From: Blastococcus tunisiensis
GTDB taxonomy: Bacteria; Actinomycetota; Actinomycetes; Mycobacteriales; Geodermatophilaceae
DNA length: 64,000 bases
NCBI RefSeq assembly: GCF_900112815.1
Contig: NZ_FOND01000004.1
Coordinates: 275,425-339,424, forward strand
Direction of reading: 5' to 3'
The notes beneath the pieces are model-generated. The model saw only the letters and a list, made by a program, of their open reading frames with translations, was not told the DNA's origin and ran no database searches. Numbering within the stretch: the first letter of the stretch is position 1; the number at the start of each line of letters is the position of its first letter. Positions 35,208 to 44,496 of this stretch are shown here, in pieces. The translations under genes and the position numbers were made by a program.

Positions 35208-35326
35208 GGTGGATCACCTTCGGTTCGCAGAAGCGGGTCGAGCCGACGCTAGGACGAGGCACCGACAATTCGTGGTGACCGAGCGGTTCTGTGGAGAGAC
35301 GACCGGCCTGTGGACGCCACTGTAGG

Positions 35327-35342
35327 GCGAACACCTGTTCGA
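35327..35342. promoter_or_regulatory. SOS box upstream of recA
   Basis: GCGAACACCTGTTCGA matches the LexA operator with one mismatch at the first base. It lies between DUF3046 and recA, 120 nt from the recA start, the normal place for recA control in actinobacteria. Confidence 0.8.
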
Positions 35343-35380
35343 TCGCCAGGTCGACACGCCGGCGTCCCCGCCGCCGGGCC

Positions 35381-35575
35381 TCACCGCCCCTTCGGGGGCA
35401 CCTCGTAGGCCTCGCAGATGGCCAGCCACACCTTCCGCACCGAGATCCCGGCATCGATCGCGTCGACCGCGCTGCGGCCACCCAGCTCGGCGAAGACGTG
35501 GTCGCGGGCCATGCTCTGGGCCCGCATCGACCCGAACTGCCCCTCGAGGCGGGACCAGAACTCCTGCAGTCGCAC
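35381..35575 (-). CDS. DUF3046 domain-containing protein
   Basis: 64 aa (MRLQEFWSRLEGQFGSMRAQSMARDHVFAELGGRSAVDAI, etc., in separate motifs: MRLQEFW, HVFAELGGRSA, VWLAICEAYEVPP). This is the small conserved actinobacterial family found directly upstream of recA (Rv2738c position). Function unknown; cytosolic. Confidence 0.85.
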   Translation of the reverse strand: MRLQEFWSRLEGQFGSMRAQSMARDHVFAELGGRSAVDAIDAGISVRKVWLAICEAYEVPPKGR

Positions 35576-35681
35576 CCCTCGACGCTAGCGCGCCGTCGAG
35601 GACGGGCCGTCCGCGCCCGCCACGCACCTCCTGGCGGGCGGGGCGGCCCGGAACGGCCGACCGCCGTCCTACGCTGGGCGG

Positions 35682-35792
35682 ATGATCCCCGGCACCGGGA
35701 ACGACACCCTCGACCTCGTCCTGGAGATCGGCATCGTGCTGGCCCTGCTGGTGATGATCGTGCTGATGATCAGGAACTACCGGGACCGCTGA
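35682..35792 (+). CDS. Very small putative membrane protein
   Basis: 36 aa, single hydrophobic helix (LVLEIGIVLALLVMIVLMI) with a short polar N-terminus and an RNYRDR tail. Not supported by any family. A GGGCGG stretch lies just upstream of its ATG. Its 3' end overlaps the MFS gene end by 23 nt on the opposite strand. Confidence 0.4.
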   Translation: MIPGTGNDTLDLVLEIGIVLALLVMIVLMIRNYRDR

Positions 35793-37074
35793 GCGCCCTC
35801 CGCCCCAGGAACCAGACGACGAGCAGCGGGAGCACCAGGACGGCGGAGACCGCCGAGACCAGCTCGAACCCGCCCACGTCGAGGAGCGGCCCGCCCACCA
35901 CGCCGGCCACGGCCGCACCCAGCCCCATGAGCAGGTCGGTGCCGCCCTGCGCGGTGGGCCGGATCGTCGCGTCCACCGACTCCGTGACCATGGTGGACCC
36001 GGCGATCAGCCCGCACGACCACCCCAGCCCCAGCAGGAAGAGCCCGATGCCGAGCTGGACGGCCTGACCCGGGGCGGCCGTGCCCGCCAGGGCCGCGGCG
36101 GCCAGCAGCAGCACACCGCCCAGCAGCACCGTGGCCGACCGGCCCACGCGGTCGGACAGCACCCCGACGAGCGGGGAGAAGAGGTACATGCCGGCCACGT
36201 GCACGCTGATGACCAGGCCGATGACCCGCAGGGTCGTCCCGTCGTCGCCCCCGGCGTGGCCCATGTGCACCGGGGTCATCACCATGACGCCGACCATCAC
36301 CGCGTGCGAGACCACCACGGCCGTCAGGCCCAGCCGCCCGCCGGCGGTCGCCCAGACCGCCGCCAGCGCCGCCCGCGTGGCGCGCCGTGGCCGCGCCGGC
36401 GCCGTCCCGGTGCCACCTCCCAGCCGTCGGGCCAGGAGCAGCGGATCGGGCCGCAGCAGCAGGACCAGCGCGACCGCGACGACGGCGAACACGGCCCCGG
36501 AGACGACGAACCCGCCGCCCAGGGCCGGGAGGCCGAGGGCTTCCCCCATGTCGGCGCCGGGCCCGGCCAGGTTCGGGCCGAGGACCGAACCGATCGTGGT
36601 GGCCCAGACGACCAGCGAGAGCGACCGCCCCCGGTGCTCGGGGAGGGCGAGGTCCGCCGCCGCGTAGCGGGCCTGCAGGCCGCACGCGGTCGCGGCACCG
36701 AAGAGGAACAGGCCCAGGAGCAGCAGCGCGAGCGAGGACAGGACGGCGGCAACGACGGTCAGCACCGAGCCCAGGACGGCGACCGCGAAGCCCGCCGCCA
36801 GGCCGGCCCGGCGCCCGGACCGGTCGCTGAGCCGGGCGAGCGGCACGGCGATCAACGCCGCGCCGAGCACGGCCGCCGTCTGCCCCAGGCCGGCCGCGGT
36901 GTCGGTGCCGGCGACGTCGCGGGCGAGCAGCCCGCCGACGGTGATCCCGACGGTGACGCCGATCCCGCTCAGCGCGACGGCCCCGCTGAGCACTCCGAGC
37001 GTGCGGCGCTGCACGGCGGCCTGCTCCGCCGGCGCCAGGTCGACGGGTGCCGTGTCGGGAGCTGTCGGTCGCAT
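35770..37074 (-). CDS. MFS transporter
   Basis: 434 aa, about 12 membrane helices. The major-facilitator loop motif is partly visible as ARLSDRSGRRAGL after helix 2 and VGVLSDRVGRSATVLL after helix 8, giving the expected two-fold repeat. Probably a drug/proton or sugar-type exporter; specificity is not readable. The ATG at 37074 gives a short N-terminal cytosolic segment. Divergent from lhr. Confidence 0.85.
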   Translation of the reverse strand: MRPTAPDTAPVDLAPAEQAAVQRRTLGVLSGAVALSGIGVTVGITVGGLLARDVAGTDTAAGLGQTAAVLGAALIAVPLARLSDRSGRRAGLAAGFAVAVLGSVLTVVAAVLSSLALLLLGLFLFGAATACGLQARYAAADLALPEHRGRSLSLVVWATTIGSVLGPNLAGPGADMGEALGLPALGGGFVVSGAVFAVVAVALVLLLRPDPLLLARRLGGGTGTAPARPRRATRAALAAVWATAGGRLGLTAVVVSHAVMVGVMVMTPVHMGHAGGDDGTTLRVIGLVISVHVAGMYLFSPLVGVLSDRVGRSATVLLGGVLLLAAAALAGTAAPGQAVQLGIGLFLLGLGWSCGLIAGSTMVTESVDATIRPTAQGGTDLLMGLGAAVAGVVGGPLLDVGGFELVSAVSAVLVLPLLVVWFLGRRALSGPGSS

Positions 37075-37237
37075 ACCGGGAGTGTGCCGCAGGCCGGTGA
37101 CCGTCCCGGCGGATTTCGGGGCGCGGTCGGTGCCCGTCGCCCCCGCCCCGGGTCCGGCGGCCCCGGGGAGCCTGCCCGGGCCGGGCGCTCCGCCTCCGAC
37201 CGGCGGAGTGTCGTACCCCGCGGGGACACTGGGCACC

Positions 37238-40200
37238 GTGTCCGCCCCCGCTGCCGGCCCGTCGGCGCTCGACCGGTTCTCCGAGGCCACCCGCGCCTGG
37301 TTCACCGGCGCGTTCGTGCGGCCCACCGCGGCCCAGGAGGGCGCCTGGTCGGCGATCAGCAGCGGCGAGCACGCCCTGGTGGTGGCACCGACCGGGTCGG
37401 GCAAGACCCTGGCGGCGTTCCTCTGGTCCCTGGACCGGCTGGCCGCGGTACCCCCGCCGGCCGAGGAGCAGCTGCGCTGCCGTGTCCTCTACGTGTCCCC
37501 GCTCAAGGCACTGGCCGTCGACGTCGAGCGCAACCTCCGGGCCCCGCTGGCCGGCATCGGCCAGGCCGCCGCCAGGCTCGGTCTCGAGCGCCCCGGGATC
37601 CGCGTGGGCATCCGCTCCGGCGACACCCCGGCCGACGAGCGCCGCGCCTTCACGCGGCGCCCCACCGACATCCTCATCACCACGCCGGAGTCGCTGTTCC
37701 TGCTGCTCACCAGCTCCGCGCGCGAGGCGCTCCGGGGCATCGAGACGGTGATCGTCGACGAGGTCCACGCGGTGGCCGCCACCAAGCGCGGCGCGCACCT
37801 GGCCGTCTCCCTCGACCGGCTGGACGAGCTGCTCGACCGGCCCGCGCAGCGCATCGGGCTGTCGGCCACGGTGCGTCCGATCGAGGAGGTCGCCACGTAC
37901 CTGGCCGGCGGCCGGCCGGTGCGGGTCGTCGCACCACCCTCGGCCAAGGAGTGGGACCTCTCGGTCGTCGTCCCGGTCGAGGACATGAGCGAACTGGGGC
38001 AGCCCACCGGCGAGCTGGAGGGGTCGGCGGCCGGCAACCAGCCGCGGACCTCGATCTGGCCCGCGGTCGAGGAGCGGGTGCTCGACCTGGTCCAGGCGCA
38101 CCGCAGCACCATCGTCTTCGCCAACTCCCGGCGGCTCGCCGAGCGGCTCACCAGCCGGCTCAACGAGCTCGCCTACGAACGGGCGACCGGCGAGACCGTT
38201 CCTCCCGGCACGAACGCCGCCGCGCTCATGGCCCAGGCCGGGTCCGGCGGCGGCGTGCCCGAGGGGATCGCGCCGGTCGCTGCCGCCCACCACGGGTCGG
38301 TCTCCCGGGAGCAGCGGGCGATCGTCGAGGAGGCGCTCAAGTCCGGCCGGCTGCCCGCCGTCGTCGCCACCTCCAGCCTCGAGCTCGGCATCGACATGGG
38401 CGCGGTCGATCTCGTCGTCCAGGTGGAGGCACCACCCACGGTGGCCAGCGGTCTCCAGCGGGTGGGGCGGGCCGGCCACCAGGTCGGTGCGGTCAGCCGT
38501 GGGGTGCTGTTCCCCAAGTACCGCGGCGACCTGGTCCAGTGCGCCCTGGTCGCCGAGCGGATGAAGGCCGGCGCGATCGAGTCGATCCGCTACCTCCGCA
38601 ACCCCCTCGACGTGCTGGCCCAGCAGGTCGTCGCGATGGTGTCCGAGCGACCGCGCACCGTCGACGAGGTCGCTTCGGTGATGCGGCGGTCGGCCGCGTT
38701 CTCCTCGCTGCCGGACTCCGCACTGCACGCCGTCCTCGACATGCTGGCCGGCCGCTACCCCTCCGACGCCTTCGCCGAGCTGCGCCCGCGGCTCACCTGG
38801 GACCGGGTGACGGACACCCTGACCGCCCGGGCCGGCGCGCAGCGGCTGGCGGTCACCAGTGGCGGCACGATCCCCGACCGGGGGTTGTTCGGCGTCTTCA
38901 TCGTCGGCGCCGAGGGCACCGGAGGGCGGCGGGTCGGCGAGCTCGACGAGGAGATGGTCTACGAGTCCCGCGTCGGCGACGTCTTCCTGCTCGGTTCCTC
39001 GTCCTGGCGGATCGAGGACATCACCCATGACCGGGTCCTGGTCACCCCCGCTCCCGGCCAGCCCGGCAAGATGCCGTTCTGGCACGGCGACTCCCTCGGC
39101 CGGCCCCTGGAGCTGGGCCGCGCGCTCGGGGCCTTTCTCCGCGAGGTCGGCTCGGCGACGCCGGAGGCGGGCCTAGAGCGCGCCCGGGCGGCGGGCCTGG
39201 ACGAGTGGGGTGCGGCGAACCTGCAGGCCTACCTCGCGGAGCAGAAGGCGGCGACCGGTCACCTCCCCGACGACCGCACGCTGCTCGTCGAGCGGTTCCG
39301 CGACGAGCTCGGCGACTGGCGGCTCGTCGTCCACTCCCCCTTCGGCGCGCAGGTCAACGCCCCCTGGGCGCTCGTGCTGGCCGCCCGGCTGCGCGAGCGC
39401 TACGGCGTGGACGTCGCCTCCATGCACTCCGACGACGGCATCGTGCTGCGACTGCCCGACACCACCGGCGAGCCGCCGGAGGCCGACCTGGCCGTCCTGG
39501 ACCCCGACGACGTGGAGCGCGAGGTCACCGCGGAGGTCGGCAGCTCCGCGCTGTTCGCCAGCCGGTTCCGCGAATGCGCCGCCCGCGCCCTGCTGCTCCC
39601 CCGGCGCGACCCGCGCCGCCGGACCCCGCTGTGGCAGCAGCGCCAGCGGGCAGCCCAGCTGCTGTCGGTCGCCGCCGAGTTCTCCTCCTTCCCGATCACC
39701 CTCGAGGCCGCCCGCGAGGTGCTGCAGGACGTCTACGACGTGCCCGGACTGGTCGAGCTGATGGGTGACGTGCGGTCGCGGAAGGTGCGCGTCGTCGACG
39801 TGCAGACCGACTCGGCCTCGCCGTTCGCGCAGTCGCTGCTGTTCGGCTACGTCGGCCAGTTCCTGTACGAGGGCGACGCGCCGCTGGCGGAGCGCCGGGC
39901 CCAGGCCCTGGCCCTCGACACCGGCCTGCTGGCCGAGCTGCTCGGCCGCACCGAGCTGCGCGAGCTGCTCGACGGCGATGCCATCGCCGAGATCGAGGCC
40001 GAGCTGCAGCGGCTGCCCGACCAGCGCCACCCGCGCGACGTCGACGGCGCGTCCGACCTGCTGCGCGGGATCGGTGACCTGACCGCCGCGGAGGCCGGTG
40101 CCCGCGGCGTGCCGCAGGAGTGGCTCGACGAGCTGGTCGCCGCGCGCCGGGCACTGCAGGTGCGGATCGCCGGGGAGGAGCGCTACGTCGCCATCGAGGA

Positions 40201-41839
40201 CGCCGGCCGGCTCCGCGACGCCCTGGGCACCGCGCTCCCCGTCGGCGTCCCCGAGGTGTTCACCGAGCCCGTCGCCGACCCGCTCGGTGACCTCGTGGGC
40301 CGGTACGCGCGCACCCACGGCCCCGTCCAGCCCGCCGAGGTGGCCACCCGGCTCGGCCTGGGCGTCGCCGTGGTCACCGCGACCCTGCACCGGCTGACCG
40401 GGACCGGCCGGCTCGCCAGCGGGGAGTTCCGCCCGGGCGGCAGCGGTCAGGAGTGGTGCGACGCCGAGGTCCTGCGGGCCATCCGCCGCCGGAGCCTGGC
40501 CCGGCTGCGGCAGGAGGTCGAGCCGGTCCCCATCGGCACGCTGGCCCGGTTCACCCCGTCCTGGCAGGCCGTCGGCGGCCGGCTCCGCGGGGCCGACGGC
40601 GTGCTGGCGGTCGTCGAGCAGCTGGCGGGAGCCCTCGTGCCGGCCAGCGCCCTGGAGTCCCTCGTGCTGCCGGCACGGGTCCGCGACTACTCCCCCGCCA
40701 TGCTCGACGAGCTGACCAGCGCCGGCGAGGTGCTGTGGGCGGGCGCCGGCGGGCTGCCCGGCGGCGACGGCTGGGTCAGCCTCGTCCCCGCCGACCTCGC
40801 GCCGCTGCTGCTGCCCGAAGCACTGGAGGTGCCCGAGGCCGGGGCACCCGTCCTCGAACAGCTCTCCGGTGGACAGGCGCTGTTCTTCCGCGGCCTCTCC
40901 GACCTCGTCGGGGCCACCGACGACGCGGCGACGGCCGACCTCGTCTGGGATCTCGTCTGGGCCGGCCTGCTCACCAACGACACCCTGGCGCCGCTGCGCA
41001 CCCGGCTGCACGGTGGCGGCACCCACAAACGCACACCCACGGCCCCGCGGGTCACCCGCAGCCGGTACGGGCGCCCGCGCCTGGGACGACCGGCGATGCC
41101 CACCCGCACCGGTCCGCCCACCGTGGCCGGGCGCTGGTCCCGGCTGCCCGACCGCGAGCCCAACGGCACCCGCCGGACCACCGCACGGGCCGAGGCGCTG
41201 CTGGAACGGCACGGCGTGCTGACCCGCGGCGCGGTCATGGCCGAGCAGGTGGCCGGCGGCTTCTCCGCGGTCTACCCGGTGCTGCGGGCCTTCGAGGAGA
41301 ACGGCCGGGCCCGCCGCGGGTACTTCGTGGAGACCCTCGGCGCCGCGCAGTTCGGCACGCCGGGCTCCATCGACCGGTTGCGCACCTTCGCCTCGCCGGA
41401 CCGGGCGCCGGGCGGGGCCGTCGTCCTCGCCGCCACCGATCCGGCGAACGTCTACGGCGCCGCCCTGCCCTGGCCGGAACGGCCCGATGCAGCGGACCCC
41501 GGAGCCGTCGACGTGGGCGAGGGAACCGGTGCGGGGCGGAAGGTCCCGGCCGGGCACCGGGCGGGCCGGAAGGCCGGTGCCCTCGTCGTCCTCGTCGACG
41601 GCGACCTGGTGCTCTACGTCGAGCGCGGCGGGAAGACGCTGCTGTCCTGGACCGAGGACGAGCAGGTGCTCAAGGAGGCGGCGACCGCGCTGTCGGGCGC
41701 CGTGTCGGCCGGTGCCCTGGGCCGGATGGTCGTGCAGCGGGCCGACGGTGCCTCCGTGCACGAGTCCACGCCGCTGTCCTCGGCCCTCCAGGCAGCCGGG
41801 TTCGCCGCCACACCCCGCGGACTGCGGCTGCGTTCCTGA
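37238..41839 (+). CDS. lhr: ATP-dependent helicase Lhr (large helicase-related)
   Basis: 1533 aa, in the ~1500-aa range of the mycobacterial-type Lhr. RecA-like core 1 has Q-motif-like FVRPTAAQEGAW, Walker A APTGSGKT (residues 50-57), YVSPLKALAVDVERNL, and DEVH box VIVDEVHAV. Core 2 has TIVFANSRRLAERL, ATSSLELGIDMG, and QRVGRAGHQVG. Beyond the ~440-residue helicase core lie a winged-helix/Lhr core region and a long C-terminal extension of several hundred residues that is typical of the family. Characterised Lhr is a 3'-to-5' DNA translocase with a preference for RNA:DNA hybrids. The GTG at 37238 was chosen as closest to the fold. In M. tuberculosis nei2 lies next to lhr; here it follows after two small genes. 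Confidence 0.92.
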   Translation: MSAPAAGPSALDRFSEATRAWFTGAFVRPTAAQEGAWSAISSGEHALVVAPTGSGKTLAAFLWSLDRLAAVPPPAEEQLRCRVLYVSPLKALAVDVERNLRAPLAGIGQAAARLGLERPGIRVGIRSGDTPADERRAFTRRPTDILITTPESLFLLLTSSAREALRGIETVIVDEVHAVAATKRGAHLAVSLDRLDELLDRPAQRIGLSATVRPIEEVATYLAGGRPVRVVAPPSAKEWDLSVVVPVEDMSELGQPTGELEGSAAGNQPRTSIWPAVEERVLDLVQAHRSTIVFANSRRLAERLTSRLNELAYERATGETVPPGTNAAALMAQAGSGGGVPEGIAPVAAAHHGSVSREQRAIVEEALKSGRLPAVVATSSLELGIDMGAVDLVVQVEAPPTVASGLQRVGRAGHQVGAVSRGVLFPKYRGDLVQCALVAERMKAGAIESIRYLRNPLDVLAQQVVAMVSERPRTVDEVASVMRRSAAFSSLPDSALHAVLDMLAGRYPSDAFAELRPRLTWDRVTDTLTARAGAQRLAVTSGGTIPDRGLFGVFIVGAEGTGGRRVGELDEEMVYESRVGDVFLLGSSSWRIEDITHDRVLVTPAPGQPGKMPFWHGDSLGRPLELGRALGAFLREVGSATPEAGLERARAAGLDEWGAANLQAYLAEQKAATGHLPDDRTLLVERFRDELGDWRLVVHSPFGAQVNAPWALVLAARLRERYGVDVASMHSDDGIVLRLPDTTGEPPEADLAVLDPDDVEREVTAEVGSSALFASRFRECAARALLLPRRDPRRRTPLWQQRQRAAQLLSVAAEFSSFPITLEAAREVLQDVYDVPGLVELMGDVRSRKVRVVDVQTDSASPFAQSLLFGYVGQFLYEGDAPLAERRAQALALDTGLLAELLGRTELRELLDGDAIAEIEAELQRLPDQRHPRDVDGASDLLRGIGDLTAAEAGARGVPQEWLDELVAARRALQVRIAGEERYVAIEDAGRLRDALGTALPVGVPEVFTEPVADPLGDLVGRYARTHGPVQPAEVATRLGLGVAVVTATLHRLTGTGRLASGEFRPGGSGQEWCDAEVLRAIRRRSLARLRQEVEPVPIGTLARFTPSWQAVGGRLRGADGVLAVVEQLAGALVPASALESLVLPARVRDYSPAMLDELTSAGEVLWAGAGGLPGGDGWVSLVPADLAPLLLPEALEVPEAGAPVLEQLSGGQALFFRGLSDLVGATDDAATADLVWDLVWAGLLTNDTLAPLRTRLHGGGTHKRTPTAPRVTRSRYGRPRLGRPAMPTRTGPPTVAGRWSRLPDREPNGTRRTTARAEALLERHGVLTRGAVMAEQVAGGFSAVYPVLRAFEENGRARRGYFVETLGAAQFGTPGSIDRLRTFASPDRAPGGAVVLAATDPANVYGAALPWPERPDAADPGAVDVGEGTGAGRKVPAGHRAGRKAGALVVLVDGDLVLYVERGGKTLLSWTEDEQVLKEAATALSGAVSAGALGRMVVQRADGASVHESTPLSSALQAAGFAATPRGLRLRS

Positions 41840-41993
41840 CCGGACCACGGTCCCCGGCGCACCGGCGGAAGGACAGGCCGCGGGACCACCGTCACGAGAT
41901 GACGGTCACGTGGCGATACGCCCGGAACGGTGCGGCTTCCGGGATCCGGGGGCATGGTCGGTGTACCCGAGCGCACCAAGGAGGCAGATCCTC

Positions 41994-42167
41994 ATGCGCA
42001 CCCTGTTCCTCGTCCTGCTGGTGGCCGGCGTCGTACTCCTGACGATCGGAGCCGTCGTCCCCGAACTCTTCGTCCTCTCACTCCTCGGCATGCTGGTCAT
42101 CGCCGGCACGGCGAGCGTCGCCCTGGCCGCGGCCCACCACCGCGGCCCACCGCAGGCCCACTACTGA
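41994..42167 (+). CDS. Small two-helix membrane protein
   Basis: 57 aa. Hydrophobic segments LFLVLLVAGVVLLTIGAVV and LFVLSLLGMLVIAGTASVALAAA with a basic HHRGPPQAHY tail. Preceded by an AGGAGGC ribosome site. Size and layout resemble the small gene at 7408-7581, but the sequence is different. Function unknown. Confidence 0.6.
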   Translation: MRTLFLVLLVAGVVLLTIGAVVPELFVLSLLGMLVIAGTASVALAAAHHRGPPQAHY

Positions 42168-42188
42168 GGCAGGCGCCTCGGGTGCGGG

Positions 42189-42779
42189 TCAGTCCCGCTC
42201 CGGTCGCAGCCAGCGGGCGAACAGCCGGGTCAGGGCCGGCATCAGCACGTGCCCGAGCAGCAGCACCACGACCACGGCCGAGATGAGCAGCCGCACCGCC
42301 ACCGGCCAGCCGTCCAGGTGCGGTGTCACCACGAGCTGGAACAGCGAGGTGCTGGCGAACACCGCGACGACGGTCAGCACGGTCAGCCGCCAGCGCGGTC
42401 CCGGTGTCGAGGGCCGGGTGAAGAAGCTGTCCAGGCCGGTGACGCGGGCGTAGCGCTCGTCCTCGACGATGCCGCGCAGACGGACCAGGAAGTCCCGGCG
42501 CTCGGCCGAACCCTCCCAGGCGGCCAGCGACTCGTCGTCGGCGAACCGGTAGACCAGGTGGTACTCGGAGCTGTCCGGGCCCGGACGCAGCAGGGTCGCG
42601 CCCAGATTGCCGGGAAAGGCCGCCGCGATCGCCAGGACGTCGGCCGCCTCCCGCTCGAAGGCCTCGCGCCGGTCCGGGCGCACCACCCGGGCCACCGTCA
42701 CCGTGACCGGCTCCGGGTTCGGGTTCGGTGCCGACGGATCGCCGACCAGCCGGGCACGCAGACGCAGGGGCACACTCAC
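42189..42779 (-). CDS. ABM-domain (antibiotic biosynthesis monooxygenase) membrane protein
   Basis: 196 aa. Residues ~20-110 form one ABM ferredoxin-like unit (VTVTVARVVRPDRREAFEREAADVL ... EYHLVYRFADDESLAAWEGSAERRDFL). The C-terminal ~85 residues contain two membrane helices (RLTVLTVVAVFASTSLFQLVV; LLISAVVVVLLLGHVLMPAL). The same fusion is known as a conserved family in bacteria, without a proven function; a membrane-linked monooxygenase or heme role is possible. The start at 42779 is the first ATG before VPLRLRARLVGD. Confidence 0.78.
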   Translation of the reverse strand: MSVPLRLRARLVGDPSAPNPNPEPVTVTVARVVRPDRREAFEREAADVLAIAAAFPGNLGATLLRPGPDSSEYHLVYRFADDESLAAWEGSAERRDFLVRLRGIVEDERYARVTGLDSFFTRPSTPGPRWRLTVLTVVAVFASTSLFQLVVTPHLDGWPVAVRLLISAVVVVLLLGHVLMPALTRLFARWLRPERD

Positions 42780-42876
42780 GCGACACTGCAGCGCGCTCCG
42801 TGGCGGTCCTCATCCCGGATGTCGGTGGTCTCACACCATCTGAGCAGGGCGGACCCGCGCCGGGGACACTGGGCAC

Positions 42877-43731
42877 GTGCCCGAGGGAGACACCGTGTGG
42901 CTGGCCGCGCAGCGGATGAACACCGCGCTGGCCGGTGGCACGCTGGTCCGCGGTGAGTTCCGCATCCCCCGGCTGGCCACGCTCGACCTGACCGGGGGGA
43001 CCGTCCGCGAGGTCCTGCCCCGCGGGAAGCACCTGCTGATCCGGCTGACGGACGGCCGCACGCTGCGCACGCACTTCCGGATGGACGGCAGCTGGCACAT
43101 CTACCGGCCGGGCGCACGGTGGCACGGCGGTCCGGCGCACGACGTGCGGCTGGTCCTGGCGACCGACGCATGGGAGTGCGTCGGCTACCGGCTGCACGAC
43201 ATCGACCTCGTCCCGTCCACCGAGGAGCACCGGCTGATCGGCCACCTCGGACCCGACGTCCTCGGGCCGGACTGGGACCTCGACGAGGCGCTGCGCCGGC
43301 TGCGGGAGGCACCCGACGAGCAGGTCGGCGTCGCCCTGCTCGACCAGCGCAACCTGGCCGGGATCGGGAACCTCTACAAGGTCGAGTCGCTGTTCGTGCT
43401 CGGTGTCCATCCCTGGGCCCGGGTGGCCGACGTCGAGCGGCTGCCCGACCTGGTCGAACGGGCGCGCACCCTCATGCGGGCCAACCTGCACCACCCCGAG
43501 CAGAACACGACCGGCGATCGCCGGCGTGGCCGCGACCACTGGGTCTTCGGCCGGCGCGGCCGGCCGTGCTTCCGGTGCGGTACGGCGATCCTGCTCGGCG
43601 AGCAGGGCCCGCCCGTACAGGAGCGCGTCACCTGGTGGTGCCCGTCCTGCCAGGCGGCGACGTCGTCCATCGACCCGCGGGCGCGCACCGGAGAGCCGGA
43701 CCACCCGAAGCCGGTGACCCTCTACCCCTGA
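42877..43731 (+). CDS. nei2: Fpg/Nei-family DNA glycosylase, Nei2-type (endonuclease VIII)
   Basis: 284 aa. Removes oxidised pyrimidines and cuts the strand by beta,delta-elimination. The catalytic N-terminus PEGDTVW (Pro2, Glu3 after Met removal) is followed by the helix-two-turn-helix region (LDQRNLAGIGNLYKVE) and a C-terminal zinc finger (CFRCGTAI ... WWCPSC). Initiation is at GTG 42877. Located 1 kb from lhr, as in mycobacteria, where nei2 and lhr are adjacent. Confidence 0.93.
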   Translation: MPEGDTVWLAAQRMNTALAGGTLVRGEFRIPRLATLDLTGGTVREVLPRGKHLLIRLTDGRTLRTHFRMDGSWHIYRPGARWHGGPAHDVRLVLATDAWECVGYRLHDIDLVPSTEEHRLIGHLGPDVLGPDWDLDEALRRLREAPDEQVGVALLDQRNLAGIGNLYKVESLFVLGVHPWARVADVERLPDLVERARTLMRANLHHPEQNTTGDRRRGRDHWVFGRRGRPCFRCGTAILLGEQGPPVQERVTWWCPSCQAATSSIDPRARTGEPDHPKPVTLYP

Positions 43732-43793
43732 GGTGGGACGGCCGTGCTCGGCCCCGGCACGCGACTTTGCTGTTCGGGCATAGATTCTTCCGC

Positions 43794-44390
43794 ATGACGC
43801 AAGAGGACGACGAGCTGGAGACCCTGGTGCGCACCCGCATCCGGGCCCTCCGTGTCGCGCAGGGGTGGTCCCTGGAGGAACTCGCCCGCCGGGCCCACGT
43901 CAGCCAGTCGACGCTCTCCCGCATCGAGAACGGCCGGCGTCGCCTGGCCCTGGACCAGCTCGTCGTCCTGGCCCGCGCGCTGGACACGTCACTGGACCAG
44001 CTGGTCGAGACGGCGTCCGACGACGTCATCACCAGCCCGACGATCGACGGCGCGCACGATTCCATGCGCTGGGCCGTCCGGAGCGATCCCGGCATGTCCG
44101 TCATCCGCCAGCGCATCACCCAGCCACCGCCCGACGACCCCGCCCGCATGCGCGCGCACCCCGGCCGCGAGTGGCTCGTGGTCCTGTCCGGAACCGCGGT
44201 CCTGCTGCTCGGGAACCGCCGCTTCCGCGTGGAGACCAACCAGGCCGCCGAGTTCCCCACGATGCTGCCGCACGCCATCGGGACGGCGGGCGGCCCGTGC
44301 GAGATCCTGGGGATCTTCGACCGCGATGCCCGGCGCGGCCACCGGCCCGCCGACGGCGACGAGGAGCTCGACCGCCACCCCGAGAGGTGA
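43794..44390 (+). CDS. XRE-family regulator with C-terminal cupin
   Basis: 198 aa. N-terminal helix-turn-helix (residues ~10-65: IRALRVAQGWSLEELARRAHVSQSTLSRIENGRR) and C-terminal cupin (about 90-175: HPGREWLVVLSGTAVLLLGNRRFRV ... AAEFPTMLPHAIGTAGGPCEILGIF), a typical XRE-cupin repressor. The ligand is unknown. It lies upstream of the methyltransferase gene on the same strand. A palindrome (44439-44455) stands in front of that gene, and a weaker similar sequence lies in front of its own start, so it may regulate both. Confidence 0.85.
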   Translation: MTQEDDELETLVRTRIRALRVAQGWSLEELARRAHVSQSTLSRIENGRRRLALDQLVVLARALDTSLDQLVETASDDVITSPTIDGAHDSMRWAVRSDPGMSVIRQRITQPPPDDPARMRAHPGREWLVVLSGTAVLLLGNRRFRVETNQAAEFPTMLPHAIGTAGGPCEILGIFDRDARRGHRPADGDEELDRHPER

Positions 44391-44438
44391 TCCACGCCGG
44401 TGCGGGCAGGCGTGACGAGCAACGGAGCCCGCGCATCC

Positions 44439-44455
44439 CTTGCTTGTTGAGCAAG
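44439..44455. promoter_or_regulatory. Palindrome in the methyltransferase leader (candidate XRE-cupin operator)
   Basis: CTTGCT-N5-AGCAAG, a 6-bp perfect inverted repeat, 42 nt upstream of the methyltransferase start. TTGCT-N5-GGCAT, an imperfect relative, is at 43767-43781 upstream of the regulator gene itself. Confidence 0.45.
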
Positions 44456-44496
44456 AGACTGTGCTTCTGACGCATAGGCGCCCTAGCGTTCCGGTC

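Noticed and set aside
37075..37237. Earlier start for lhr
   Set aside because: Extending the frame upstream adds only low-complexity sequence and overlaps the MFS promoter and start region.
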